Below are positions 54,193-64,000 of a stretch of 64,000 bases of DNA, in pieces (within the stretch, counting starts at the first letter, position 1; every line of letters starts with the position of its first letter). The stretch lies in contig JAJNNY010000012.1 of the NCBI GenBank assembly GCA_022453515.1, positions 372,001 to 436,000 of the forward strand, given 5' to 3'. Source of the stretch: Astrocystis sublimbata (Eukaryota > Ascomycota > Sordariomycetes > Xylariales > Xylariaceae). The position numbers and the translations under genes were made by a program. The notes beneath the pieces were generated by a model. It did no database searches, had not been told where the DNA came from, and saw only the letters and a list, made by a program, of their open reading frames with translations.

Positions 54193-55512
54193 CTCGCGTG
54201 TGCTCGCTTGACCTCGGCCTTCAGTCAGTAGACTTTTCGTCTGACACCCGTCCCGTGTCAACTGTTGAGATCAAATAAAGTTCTGCCTCTGTTACACAGC
54301 CCCCTTTCTGCTGCGCGGCCCTTGCGGTCCATCGTCAAACACCGTGGCTTTACTCGAGTCGCGAGCTGACAACACACTTGGCCTTTAACTCACTACGGCC
54401 AGCCAATCGCATGCCCAGGTGGGTGGTTACGTAGACGCATGCGAAGGTCTGACTAGCAGCACCTGGCACCGCGAACCAAGGCAAGGTGAGATTGTATTCT
54501 GAGTATACTGATCAGCTTGCATTGCAGCTGAACTGCCGGCATGAGCATAGACATAGTTCCAATATGATATACCGCCTTATTATAAGACTATCGCATATAA
54601 GTGCGTTTGTGCTCGCGGAGGCAGAAAGCATGAATGTCAACATACTGCCTTACTCGGCCACACACCGTTGGTTGGTGGATTATCACACTCACTACGTCTG
54701 TTAGTGATGGCTTGGCTGTGCAAATCATTCTACCTCGCTCCAAAATGACTCTTTTTCTCTAATGAGCCTTATGCGCAGTATGCAGAAAGAACAAACGCGA
54801 AGATTTTAAAGCCGCCCCCTTTCATTATGGAAAACCCGAGGCCGCCTGTACCACACCCACTCCACACGACAATTCACACACGAGAATCTCAGTACCTTGA
54901 TATTGACTACCATACTACTCGCAAGCAATAGTATGAGGTTTGAGTGCATACATAGGTAGGTAGTTCTTTGGTTTCGCTTTCATTTTCCCACTCCGTCAGC
55001 ATGTTGCTTTCGCCGGACATCTGACATTGACAGCGGGAACTGCCTAGGTGGGTATTGATGCGCAGTCTCCGGATTGCACATATGAGTAAAACTCCCAACG
55101 CGGCTGCGGTAAGCGATGACAGAATATTACAGCATTTTTGTTTTGAAACTATTTGATGACAGGGCGAGAGGCATCAGCTCCTACATATCGTATCAGTCAT
55201 ACATTTTTGGTACATAGCGATCATCGCCAGCGCCACACAAAATAGGCATCAACCAGTGCGATTTGCTAGATGGACAATAATAGTGATGGCAAAAACGCCA
55301 TGGGATGCGAATGGGTGCATTCCAAGCCTCTTCGATTTGGACACATATGCCTTACTCTAGCGGAAAAGCACAGTAGGTCACTAAATAGGTGCCTGGACAC
55401 CAGGATCTCAGCACTGTGTCGAGTCTATCGAGTTGCCTTGCGATGGAAGCAGAACAGACTATCCGCTTTCACGAAAGTCGGTTCGTGACGACGGGCCACC
55501 ACATCGATCGTA

Positions 55513-57066
55513 TTACCGGATCTCGACGCCCAGCTTCGTCACCAAAGTCTTCGTGACTTCGTCATGCAGACTGTTCGCCTCAGGGTTGGTAAGAGTGCGC
55601 TCCAGGCTCCGGTAGTTGATGCGATAGCACATGCTCCGCCTGCCCGTCTTCGGATGCGTGAACTCGTCCGTCAGCTTGACGTCCTCAACAACGTCGCCTG
55701 CGATGCTGCGCACGATCTCCATGACGTCGTTCGTGTGGAAGTCGTGCACGTTGGCCTTGGCGCTGTTGCCGCCCGCGGCCGACGTCGACGCGAGCCAGAA
55801 CGACACGTCCTTGGGGCACCCGGGGTGCTTGGAGAAGGGCTTGAAGCGCCGCAGCAGGGCTAGGTCGTCCGAGACGCCCTTGAACTGGTCGAGGAAGCGG
55901 CGGTCTCGCGACCAGAACAACCGGATATCGGGGATGTTGAACAGCAGCATGGCGATGCGGTCGAGGCCGATGCCAAAGGCCCACCCGACCTGGTCCGGCA
56001 CGCCCGCGTTGATGTAGATGTCCTGCTTCACTACGCCCGACCCGAGCACCTCGAGCCAGTCGCCGTCATAGTACACCTCGAGCTCCCACGACGGACTCGT
56101 GAAGGGGAAGTAGGCCTCGACCCAGCGCACCTGCAGCGGCTCGTCGACGAAGTTGTCCGGATCGGCCTTCTTCGCCGCCGCCTGCGCCCGCGTGAAGATC
56201 TCCACGACCATGAGCTCCAGCGACCGCTTCAGATGCGCCGCGATAGCCTCCGCCTCGGCCGCCGAGTGGTGGCCCTGCTGCAGCGGATTGCGCTCGGCGT
56301 GGAACGACGGGTTGGGGTCCTGCACCTCGATGCCATGTTTGGGGAGTTTTTCCACGTCCGCCCACACAGCGGCCGAGACGTCGCCGTCTGGCCCGCTGCC
56401 CACCTTTTTGCGGTCCCAGGAGCGCGCGCCCTCCATCTGGTGGAAGATGGGGTAGTGGCTGCGGTCGACCTCGTCGCGTCGGTACACGTCGGCGCTGATC
56501 AGGAAGCCGTCGCTCAGGTTGGCGCGGAAGGTGTCGGCCTGGTGCGCGCTCGTGTGGGTGCGCAGCAAGGTGTCGCTGTTGACATAGTAGGTGTCCGACT
56601 TGGCGCGGCCGGGGTGGTCTGGGGGGAAGCCGAGCGAGTCGAAGTTCTGGTGGGTGCTTACGACGGGGTCCAGGTCGTTGTGGTATTTGTACGTCGGCGG
56701 GGGGAAGACGGACTCGATGATCTGGCGTGTGATGTATACAGGGTGGTCTTTTTGGAGATGTAGCCGGCGCGGGACCTTGGCGATTATGTTGGATGGTGTA
56801 TTAAACCAACTATCGGTGTTGTATTGCTTGCCATTGATCTCGGTGGAGGCTGTTGTCGCTGCTGTTATGGGTAAGGCTGATTAGGCTCAGGTGGCTCGGA
56901 CTCGAAATACTTTGCATGCTTGTAAGTCAATCTGGATTTGGGTCGTAGTGGACGTACTTTCTGCGAAGAACCTGCGACCCGACCAGCAGGTCTGGCAGCT
57001 CCTCGAGAGAGGGTTAGCTATCCACCTGGGCCTTCGGACGGCGACGCTGAGCCGAGACGGCCACAT
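55513..57066 (-). CDS. MSF1: mitochondrial phenylalanyl-tRNA synthetase (490 aa)
   Basis: Exons 57066-56958 and 56876-55513 with an 81-nt intron. The first exon encodes a mitochondrial presequence (MWPSRLSVAVRRPRW..GRRFFAE). The enzyme starts at INGKQYNTDSWFNTPSNI. It shows class II synthetase motif 2 features (LLRTHTSAHQ, YPIFHQMEG, FPFTSPSWELEVY) and motif 3 (VGWAFGIGLDRIAMLLFNIP). The C-terminal anticodon-binding fold is marked by RFKPFSKHPGCPKDVSFWL and the end domain YRSLERTLTNPEAN. It charges mitochondrial tRNA-Phe as a monomer. The length matches the Msf1/FARS2 type, not the cytosolic two-subunit enzyme. Confidence 0.93.
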
Positions 57067-57728
57067 CGTGCGTAGACCTGGACGGATGTCTTGTAATTTG
57101 AGGCTATCGCGACATGTGTCATGGAGCTTATGTAGATACTAGTATTTAATCCCTACCCATCCCACCTGCCTTTACGGTACAGCACAAGATCCACTCCGAG
57201 GTAATCGTCAATTGCTGTGTCGATGGCACTAAAAATTTACGGGGACTGCGTCATGGTCCGTGCTTATCTTTCAGCGCGCTCTTCGGTTGTGTCGGTCCGA
57301 GAATGACCGATGTACTGCGGCCGAGCAGCCGAGGGCAGCCTACCCCTGATTGTACCTAGGTAGCCGCTTGGCATATTTTCACAGGCTCAGGCATGTCCTA
57401 CAATAGCCGCCCCGTTCACATTGTATACCTAAGTATACAAGGTAGGTAGTATAGAATTTGGATGAGCAACTTTATTCGGTCTATTGCCTTAACGATCGTC
57501 TAGCTATACCTATCATCAATGAGACATATCTAGGATTTGAGAACATACCCAGCCATCCAGCGTCGGGTGCCTCATCCAAAGTTGAAGTACGGGGAACTCC
57601 ATCTCAATTCTGAACAATACCCAACTTTCTTCTGGGCCAGCCCGAAGTTAGGATATAGCCAGTGCTGGGGGCCGTGAGGGTTGGGGGAAAGGTTAGGCAG
57701 GGCTTCTTCTAACCACGAATCCTCATGT
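57067..57728. other. intergenic
   Basis: About 0.66 kb between the 3' end of the secreted CVNH gene and the start of the synthetase gene, both on the minus strand. A TACCTAGGTA palindrome is at 57353-57362. Confidence 0.5.
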
Positions 57729-58493
57729 CTACTCGATGCCCCACTGCTCTCCGCGTTGGTTGCCGCAGTGAAGAATACCATTTTCATTCTCAATGAGCGA
57801 AGCTACGCGGAAGCAACAAAATTAGATTATCAGTCGGCAGGGTTTAAAAGATAGGATGGGGTTAAATGGGTGTCTCATGACCAGCATTAAGAGGATGGTG
57901 ACTACCTAAGGAAGCAAAGAGAGGGAGGCGACGTACTTATATCGAGGGTGGTCGGCTCGCCTTTCTTAGATTTGCCATTTTTGCAGGATGCGTGCAAGAT
58001 GAGGCTTTGCGCGTCTCCATTGTAATCGGCCCACAGGTTGTTGCAGGAACCGGCGAAACCGCCGTTCTCACGAGCCACTAGCTGGCCGAAGTCGTTGGCG
58101 ATGCAGCTATTGTGAATTTGGGCTATGTCAGTTTCGTGTTTCGTGTTTCTACTTCTAACTCCCTAGATTGTCCAGCTACAGCAGGTAAATACAGCACTAT
58201 ACACATTGCATCGGCTGCGAGTAGATTAGAAAGAGCGCAACTTACTGGGTAATGTCTAGTACCGTTACGGCCCAGTGGCCAGCTTGGAGAAAGTCATAAG
58301 GCTTGCAAATCGCGCTCACCAAGGAGGGGTTCCTCCCCCCTTTAGGATCAATGCCCATAACCTGGTATTCGCAGGAGTTTAAGAACGACTTGGAGTCGAG
58401 GGCGTGGTTAGAGGTGCTAATGTGAAGCAAGGGGGCACCAGTAACCATCGCGATGATACTATTAGCAATAGTAATAAAGGTAAGGGAATACAT
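57729..58493 (-). CDS. secreted cyanovirin-N-like protein (163 aa)
   Basis: Exons 58493-58246, 58106-57937 and 57802-57729 join in one frame. The start MYSLTFITIANSIIAMVTGA is a signal peptide. After a ~60-residue region (NSCEYQVMGIDPKGG, SAICKPYDF), the spliced second part matches the CVNH repeat plan: LDITHCIANDFGQLVARENGG, GSCNNLWADYNGDAQSLILHA, CKNGKSKKGEP, LDITSLIENENGILHCGNQ. CVNH proteins are carbohydrate-binding folds, often single-domain and secreted in fungi. Sugar specificity and role cannot be told. Both introns (139 and 134 nt) are much longer than the ~50-nt introns common elsewhere here. Confidence 0.7.
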
Positions 58494-59944
58494 TGTAAGA
58501 AATTGTTGCAGGTAAGTAAGTGTAAAAGCACTAGGGTGGAGCGTAGCACTTGTGGTCAAAAAGTTGGCGGAAGTTAGCCGAAGTAGAAGGTCCTGTTGCT
58601 ATTGTTAAACTTGAACTTAAAAAGGGTGAGAGTTAGGAAGTTGGGTCTAGAGAGATTGGGACTTATATATAAAGATCAAGTTTATTCCCTCTTCCCTGGG
58701 TTGCCTTTCTCCCTCGTTTGCCACGCGCAGGTCATTTGACTTATTAAATTGTTAGGGATGGACCACTGTGTAACTGTACAGTCATGGGCCAATTAAATAT
58801 CATTTAGAACACTGATGTAGTGTTTCAAAAACGATGGTGGGTTACTTAACCTACCTTAATCATGAGAAGGCAAACTAGGTCCTTCATTTATTAGGAGGCA
58901 TGTAGTATAGGAAGGTTCAACTTGGATTGATTACACCGAAACTATAAATCCGCCCAGATAATCTACTCGCTGTTTTCCGGTTCTTCCTACAAGTGATCAT
59001 CGTAATTAGTTGCTTTTGTAATACGAGTTCTTTCAAATATGACAATCCAGATTGGAGTCTATGACACAAGAACAATCTCAGCACATGTAACTCATCCATA
59101 ATCACCATAGATAGTAATGGTTATCTATGCATGTCTCCCTTTGTTAAATGCAAAATGCCGCATGTAAGGTTTATTTCTAGATTAGAATTCATATAAGCTG
59201 AGCATTGCGAACCTCATATCTTTAGCAGGCATAATAGCATGTCATTCTGCTAACTGTAATCGCAAGGACTAGTTCAAGTTGGCTTAGCAATTCCTCCCTC
59301 ATAGCCGAAGCATATAAGACAACCATTGTCGTTGTTCACAAAGGTACCTACATAGAAATGATAGAATCAGATGATTAGTTTTGATTTTTGAGTTTAAATC
59401 AGCAGTTGATTAGATACCTACCTACCTGCATAAAAGGAGGGTTAGGTCGACGATGCCCAGGCGGGCCAGGCTACGCCTCTGTTCCGCTTCGGGATTAGTG
59501 TCGGTACTTATCTATCATCTGCTATCATGATGCATGATGTAGGCGGTCCCAGTTTATTGTCCCGGTCAGATGGGAACCGCAAGAATATCTATGCCCGTCG
59601 CTCTCGGCAATGACGGTCCCCGATATTTCCATCGTGACGGTGTACTCGTAGTCAAGTTTTTGAACCGTGAATCTCAATAGCACTCACTACCTAGGGAGTA
59701 TCTACAACTAACTACCTTCGGTGTCTGCCTCCATTGTCCCAATTTAATGGCTACAACGTGTGATCGTCTGTGGTTGCTGGTGAACTCGGCTTATTGCTCG
59801 TAACTTGCCGACTGTCCAAGTTGCGGTGCAACAGATATCTCTGTCTCGGCAGTCACACCGATTACCATTCGAATTCTGGTGCAACACCATCCCGAGAGAG
59901 CGTTGTAAAGCACCCAAGGCACACCTGCAGCCATCTCACCGACA
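58494..59944. other. divergent intergenic region (1.45 kb)
   Basis: Separates the secreted CVNH gene (minus) from the carrier gene (plus). AT-rich around 58.7-59.4 kb, with one TACCTACC-type site near 59420 and another near 59685. No gene supported. Confidence 0.5.
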
Positions 59945-61072
59945 ATGGCACAGACTGCACCCAGCGAGTCGGCGGTTGCCTCACCGCCGTCGACCCTGCC
60001 AGGTCCCGGCGTCAAACCGAAGCTCCAGAAGAAACAGATCGCTCTGAAGCAGATCGCATATCCGTTCTGGTTTGGCGGGAGTGCGAGCAGCATGGCCGCC
60101 TGTGTGACGCACCCGCTGGATCTCGGTATGTGGCACTGGTCCAATGCCCTATCTACTTGCCTACCCAGCTTCCTCGGTTCCGGCTGACTGGCTGACTGGC
60201 TGACTGGCTGACTGGGTCATCTTTCCACTGTGTAGTTAAAGTCCGATTGCAATTACGCTCGGGCGATGCGCCGAAGAACATGAGCGGCACATTCATGCAC
60301 ATCGTGCGGAACTCGGGGCCCCGCGGTCTCTACGACGGGCTCACGGCCTCGCTCCTGCGACAGATGACGTACTCGACGGTCCGATTTGGCGTATACGAAG
60401 ACCTCAAGCGGCGTTACACCCCCGACGGCGAGAAACCCAGCTTTGCGCTCCTGCTCGGGCTCTCCTCCTTCTCCGGCTTTCTGGGCGGCGTGTCGGGAAA
60501 CGCAGCAGACGTGGTCAACGTGCGGATGCAGCAGGAGGCAGTGCTGCAGGCGTCGCAGAAGAGACAATACCGAAACGGTCTGGATGGCATGATCAAGATG
60601 GCGCGGGGCGAGGGCCTGTCGAGCTGGTTCAGAGGCGTGTGGCCCAACTCGACGCGCGCGGCGCTGATGAATGCCAGCCAGCTCGCCAGCTACGACACCT
60701 TCAAGGTCATGCTGATGACGTATACGCCGCTGGGCGACACCACGACGACGCACTTTGCCAGCTCCCTCCTTGCTGGCTTTGTGGCTACGACCATATGTTC
60801 GCCTGTCGATGTTATCAAGAGTCGTGTCATGAGTGCACATACCAACAAAGGCCTTCTGAGCCTCATTACCGACATCTACGCCAAGGAGGGTGCCACCTGG
60901 ATGTTCAAGGGCTGGGTGCCGGCCTTTCTCCGATTAGGACCGTAAGTTCCCTTCCTCTCTCGACTGATTACTCAAGATGCTAACGGCGCGTGACAGGCAA
61001 ACAATATGTACATTCCTATTCCTCGAGGCACATCGGAAAGGATATAGAAAATTTAAGGATATCGAGGACTAA
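59945..61072 (+). CDS. DIC1: mitochondrial dicarboxylate carrier (320 aa)
   Basis: Exons 59945-60125, 60236-60941 and 60997-61072. Three mitochondrial-carrier repeats each start with a PxD/ExxK/R-like signature: HPLDLVKVRLQ, GNAADVVNVRMQ and SPVDVIKSRVM. Six membrane helices fit (for example FGGSASSMAACVT and LLAGFVATTICSP). The second-repeat DVVNVRMQ and the overall length point to the dicarboxylate carrier, which exchanges malate or succinate for phosphate across the inner membrane; neighbouring subfamilies are possible. The start MAQTAPSESAVASP gives a short Ser/Pro-rich matrix-side leader. Intron 1 (110 nt) contains a four-unit octamer repeat. Confidence 0.88.
60182..60213 (+). repeat. 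(GGCTGACT)4 repeat in carrier intron 1
   Basis: Four octamer units, each containing CTGAC, which resembles a branch-site motif, so the intron offers several candidate branch points. Confidence 0.85.
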
Positions 61073-61717
61073 TCCCCCCGTTTGACAACGAGAACACTGT
61101 TTAAAGTGGTCAGACGTGATCGGATCTTACACGGAATAGAACGCAATGAAGGAATAGACAGTAATGTGGTGGGTTAAAGCGACCTGTGTCTATATATTCA
61201 TCGGGCTGATCGGGGTGTATGGCGTTCAAAGGTTCTGTCTTGATAGCATTTCACGATAACGAATGTGTGTATGTGTTGTTGGTGCAGCGCGAGCTGGCAG
61301 TTTGTATAGCTATTTTTTTTTAACTTCAACATCTACCCCGGTTTGCATTGTACAGAAATGAGAACAGCATGGATCAGCCATGCTTTATTCTGGTATCTCC
61401 GTCCGGTATCGGTATGCCCTTGTACTGTTGGTATAGTAGTTGAACGCTGACGAGCCACTATCCATGGTTGTTGGTTAGCCAGTCTCTACATGTTTGATGT
61501 GTGCAATGTGAACGACTCTGTATCTCCTTCGCGAATCTTTAAAATCCCAACTCCGTGCGCCCGATGGTCGGTCATGCCTGGTGTATCCACGGGCAAACAA
61601 CCATATTGATGCGTTTAGGCGTGATTTTAGAAAATAGTACAGAACGGCCATGGAGAGACAGGGCCGCTCAAAATCATGATCATGTTGCCGAAGCCTTTCA
61701 CCCGCAGCTGACCGTCT
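61073..61717. other. intergenic, convergent 3' flanks
   Basis: About 0.65 kb between DIC1 and RPB3 ends. No gene supported. Confidence 0.5.
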
Positions 61718-62892
61718 TTACCAGCCACTCGTTCCGGAGTTGCCATAAGGCGTCGTACCATATGCGGTAGCACCTCCGCCCCATGCACTTGCGTTGCCTG
61801 CACCGGCGTACGGAGTGGTGTAGCCTTGATCTTGCCAAGGTGCGCCTCCGTCCATGGCATCGGGGCTTCTTGGTCCATCATAATCACCATTCATATCGTC
61901 GTTTTCGCCTAGGCCGTGGATCAGGCCAGCCAATTTCCGTTGTAGTTCCTTGATGCCCTCCTGAATAATGGCGTCGGGCTCGATGTTTCCCACGCTTTCA
62001 ACCTCGAAATAGAATCGGCTGGGGACAGCATCGTAGTCGAATGGTTCACCTTCTGCTGGTGGCTCCTCCCATTCTGCATACTTGCTCTTGGGCCTGGGAT
62101 CTCGCTGTTAGTGTCCAGTCCGTGGTGCCAAGTCAGGCAAGTAGGATCGAAACTCACCATTCTACAGCCGCGTCCGTCTCGTACCACAGATCTAAGTGAT
62201 GTAGTTTATTGTGCGGGTCGTACTCGAAGCCAACAGCAGAAGTGGGTGACCATTTGGCATGCTCCTTCGCAATGCCCTTCTTTGCCACACATGTGATCTT
62301 CAGCTCTTGACCTTTGCGCAGCTTTGCTATCAGGCATCCCTGGCCTTCAGGGTCTGTAATGACAGGGTTTCCAACGTGGTTGTTCGGACGATCGATGCCA
62401 ACTATGAGATCACGGGCATAGACCTTCATAACCTCTTCCGATGAGCACTTAGCGTGGAGGGTGAGTGTGATAGTGCACTTCCCACAGGATTGGTCGCAGT
62501 CGCAGTCGCGAGTGTAGTTCAACTGATCAATCTCGCGCGAGTCGAGGGGAATGAGGCCCAGGCGATGGGCGATGAACTCGTCGGCCAGCACGGATGTGTT
62601 GGCCTCTATCTCAACCAGATCGATGGCAACGGTAGGCACCTCGGCCTGTATGACGCGGCGTAGCGAGTTTGCGAAGGAGAGGTCAACGCTGTTCAGCTCG
62701 AAATCGACGTGCGTGGTATCAGCCTACAACCATAACCGCACATTAGCACAGCTTCATGGAATGGAGCGAGCGCCAGCGGCTTGCGCTTTTGTGCAAACGA
62801 AAGTATTGATTGTCGCGTTGTCAACATACAGCCGATATCTTGACAGACGGCCCCAGGGACTCGCCGTCCATCATCATCGTGTCGTACTCCAT
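61718..62892 (-). CDS. RPB3: RNA polymerase II subunit Rpb3 (334 aa)
   Basis: Exons 62892-62830, 62723-62158 and 62093-61718. The N-terminus [19 protein letters not shown] is followed by the alpha-like domain: [20 protein letters not shown] and [19 protein letters not shown]. The zinc loop [10 protein letters not shown] (C-x-C-x3-C-x2-C) matches Rpb3. Also [21 protein letters not shown]. The C-terminus is Gly/Tyr-rich. Rpb3 pairs with Rpb11 to nucleate the polymerase II core. In intron 2 the acceptor is CCCAG at 62094, not the AG right after CTAAC; this gives [10 protein letters not shown], the expected family sequence. Confidence 0.95.
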
Positions 62893-63749
62893 CTTCAACT
62901 GGGCGCAATAGTTGGAAAGCAGAGTATTCGATGATGGATAGAAATGTGAGTTGTTAGATTGCTAGCAGCAATGAGACAGACACCAATAGTGAGCGGTGAC
63001 AGTATGCGCAACCACTGGATTGGGTTTAAAGGCGACGGTAGATCGAGGGTGGTGGAAACAATGGGAAGAAAGGAAATGCGCCTTCATCAAGACTCAGACG
63101 CGACATAGAGTACGTGCAGTGTCAGCTGCTAAAGTTCCAATTTCTTACCGCAGTGAATGCTGGAAGGCTACAAGTATCTTTGTACAGAACTAAGCCCAAC
63201 CTGGCCTGCCTGGATGCATGGGCACTGGGCGCTGGGCACTGGGCAGTCACTACAGGTGGTCACTACCCTCAATCAGGAACCTTCCTAGGTAGGACTCAGC
63301 TAGGTATCTACTACTAGACAGGACCTACCAACATTGGCACAGATCACGATATGGCCGCAAGGAAACATGCGTATATAGTACATATATGCATACCACCTGG
63401 TAGCTTCAAGGGTCACAGCTTCTAAACAAATCTTGAAGTTCCTACATCGGCTGAACAACATGATAGCCTTGCCAAATTTGCCGGCATCAGCCTACGTTAC
63501 TGGTATGCAATCAAACCATTCAATTCCCAGCCATGGAAGGAGTGAATTTCCAATGGAGCCAACAGTACATTAAGCAAGCACATCAACCATGCATCATCAA
63601 CTCTACGCTTGAGTACCATAATGCGTGAATATGTCCATCCTCATTCATAGCGTGCGTGCCCTTGTCACATTCAAGTGCAAAGGGAGAGATTTGTCTTCTT
63701 CGAAACGCTGGACAAGCCAAGCGAAGCAACGAAAACAACAACGGAGTTC
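62893..63749. other. intergenic, RPB3 promoter side
   Basis: About 0.86 kb between the RPB3 start and the 3' end of the U2 gene, both on the minus strand. A TTCCTAGGTAGG site lies at about 63282-63293. No gene supported. Confidence 0.5.
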
Positions 63750-63934
63750 GCGTCGCCTGGAGGCAGTGTAATACCAGGGACACGGTGAAGGCGATCATGC
63801 GCAAGCACAGAGGATGCGCCTTCTAAGGATAAAAATTAGAATAATCACGATTGAGTCCAAGTAGGACTCTTTCAGAGATTAAACTGAAAAGAACAGATAC
63901 TACACTTGATCTAAGCCAAAAGGCAAAGAGAGCT
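63750..63934 (-). ncRNA. U2: U2 spliceosomal snRNA
   Basis: On the minus strand the 5' part reads CTCTCTTTGCCTTTTGGC then TTAGATCAAGTGTAGTATC, containing GTAGTA (63903-63898), the strand that pairs with intron branch sites. TGTTCTTTTCAGTTTAATCTC and the Sm-type AATTTTTAT follow. The 3' stem-loop IV, CCTGGTATTACACTGCCTC..CAGG, matches the conserved U2 end. Termini are estimated (about 185 nt). U2 base-pairs with the branch point in pre-mRNA splicing. Confidence 0.93.
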
Positions 63935-63983
63935 AAAGAAGAAAGGAAAGAAAACCGAGGGCAAAGGTGGGAGGGGAGCGAGG

Positions 63984-63991
63984 TTTATATA
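63984..63991 (-). promoter_or_regulatory. TATA box of the U2 gene
   Basis: TATATAAA on the minus strand, about 50 nt upstream of the estimated U2 5' end. Confidence 0.5.
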
Positions 63992-64000
63992 GACCTGTCA

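Larger units (their letters stand above)
52190..55512. other. gene-poor 3.3-kb stretch
   Basis: The longest gene-free interval. It holds a (TACC)7 run at 53801-53828 and four TGACAC units at 54169-54192. Open frames here are short and show no domain, splice or signal support. A TACCTAGGT site occurs at 53631. Confidence 0.5.

Overview
The window looks like nuclear DNA of a filamentous ascomycete (Pezizomycotina, probably Sordariomycetes). Evidence: short GT-AG introns of about 45-140 nt with CTAAC/CTGAC/TTAAC branch sites in most genes, a Dicer-2-type gene, fungal NB-ARC/TPR and NACHT NLR genes, a Zn2Cys6 regulator, and orthologues of yeast Pre8, Rgp1, Rrg9, Msf1, Dic1 and Rpb3. No bacterial, phage or CRISPR features were seen. 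Coordinates come from reading the sequence by eye; introns were placed by splice signals plus reading-frame and family continuity.

Left block (1 to about 20.3 kb) reads as accessory or decaying DNA. It holds a SNF2-type helicase cut by the window edge and a truncated paralogue of its last lobe at 8.5 kb. It also holds a GNAT acetyltransferase, a helical/TPR protein, a divergent casein kinase 1, a broken gene of a fungal DUF family, a hypothetical gene ending in a TPR stub, a NACHT fragment without a P-loop, a multipass membrane protein, and an intact NB-ARC/TPR NLR whose N-terminus resembles a TIR/SEFIR fold.

Middle block (21.7 to 31.9 kb) starts the housekeeping part. It contains the 20S proteasome alpha-2 subunit, an Ats1-like RCC1-repeat protein divergent from Dicer-like 2, a tRNA-Lys(CTT) gene and a Zn2Cys6 transcription factor. 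The tRNA-Lys gene is the most unusual feature. Its T-arm is split by a 55-nt insert carrying GTAAGT, a TTAAC branch-like site and a terminal TAG. Removing it as a GT-AG intron restores a perfect 73-nt tRNA.

Right block (32 to 64 kb) is gene-sparse and mostly ordinary. It encodes a secreted amidohydrolase, a two-part Cys-rich protein, Rgp1 (Ypt6 GEF subunit), an MABP1/WDR62-like WD40 protein, mitochondrial Rrg9, an mpaB/rubber-oxygenase-like protein, calcipressin, mitochondrial PheRS, a secreted cyanovirin-N-like protein, the mitochondrial dicarboxylate carrier, RNA polymerase II subunit Rpb3, and U2 snRNA at the right edge. Long intergenic stretches (up to 3.3 kb) carry simple repeats and recurrent CCTAGG-centred palindromes.
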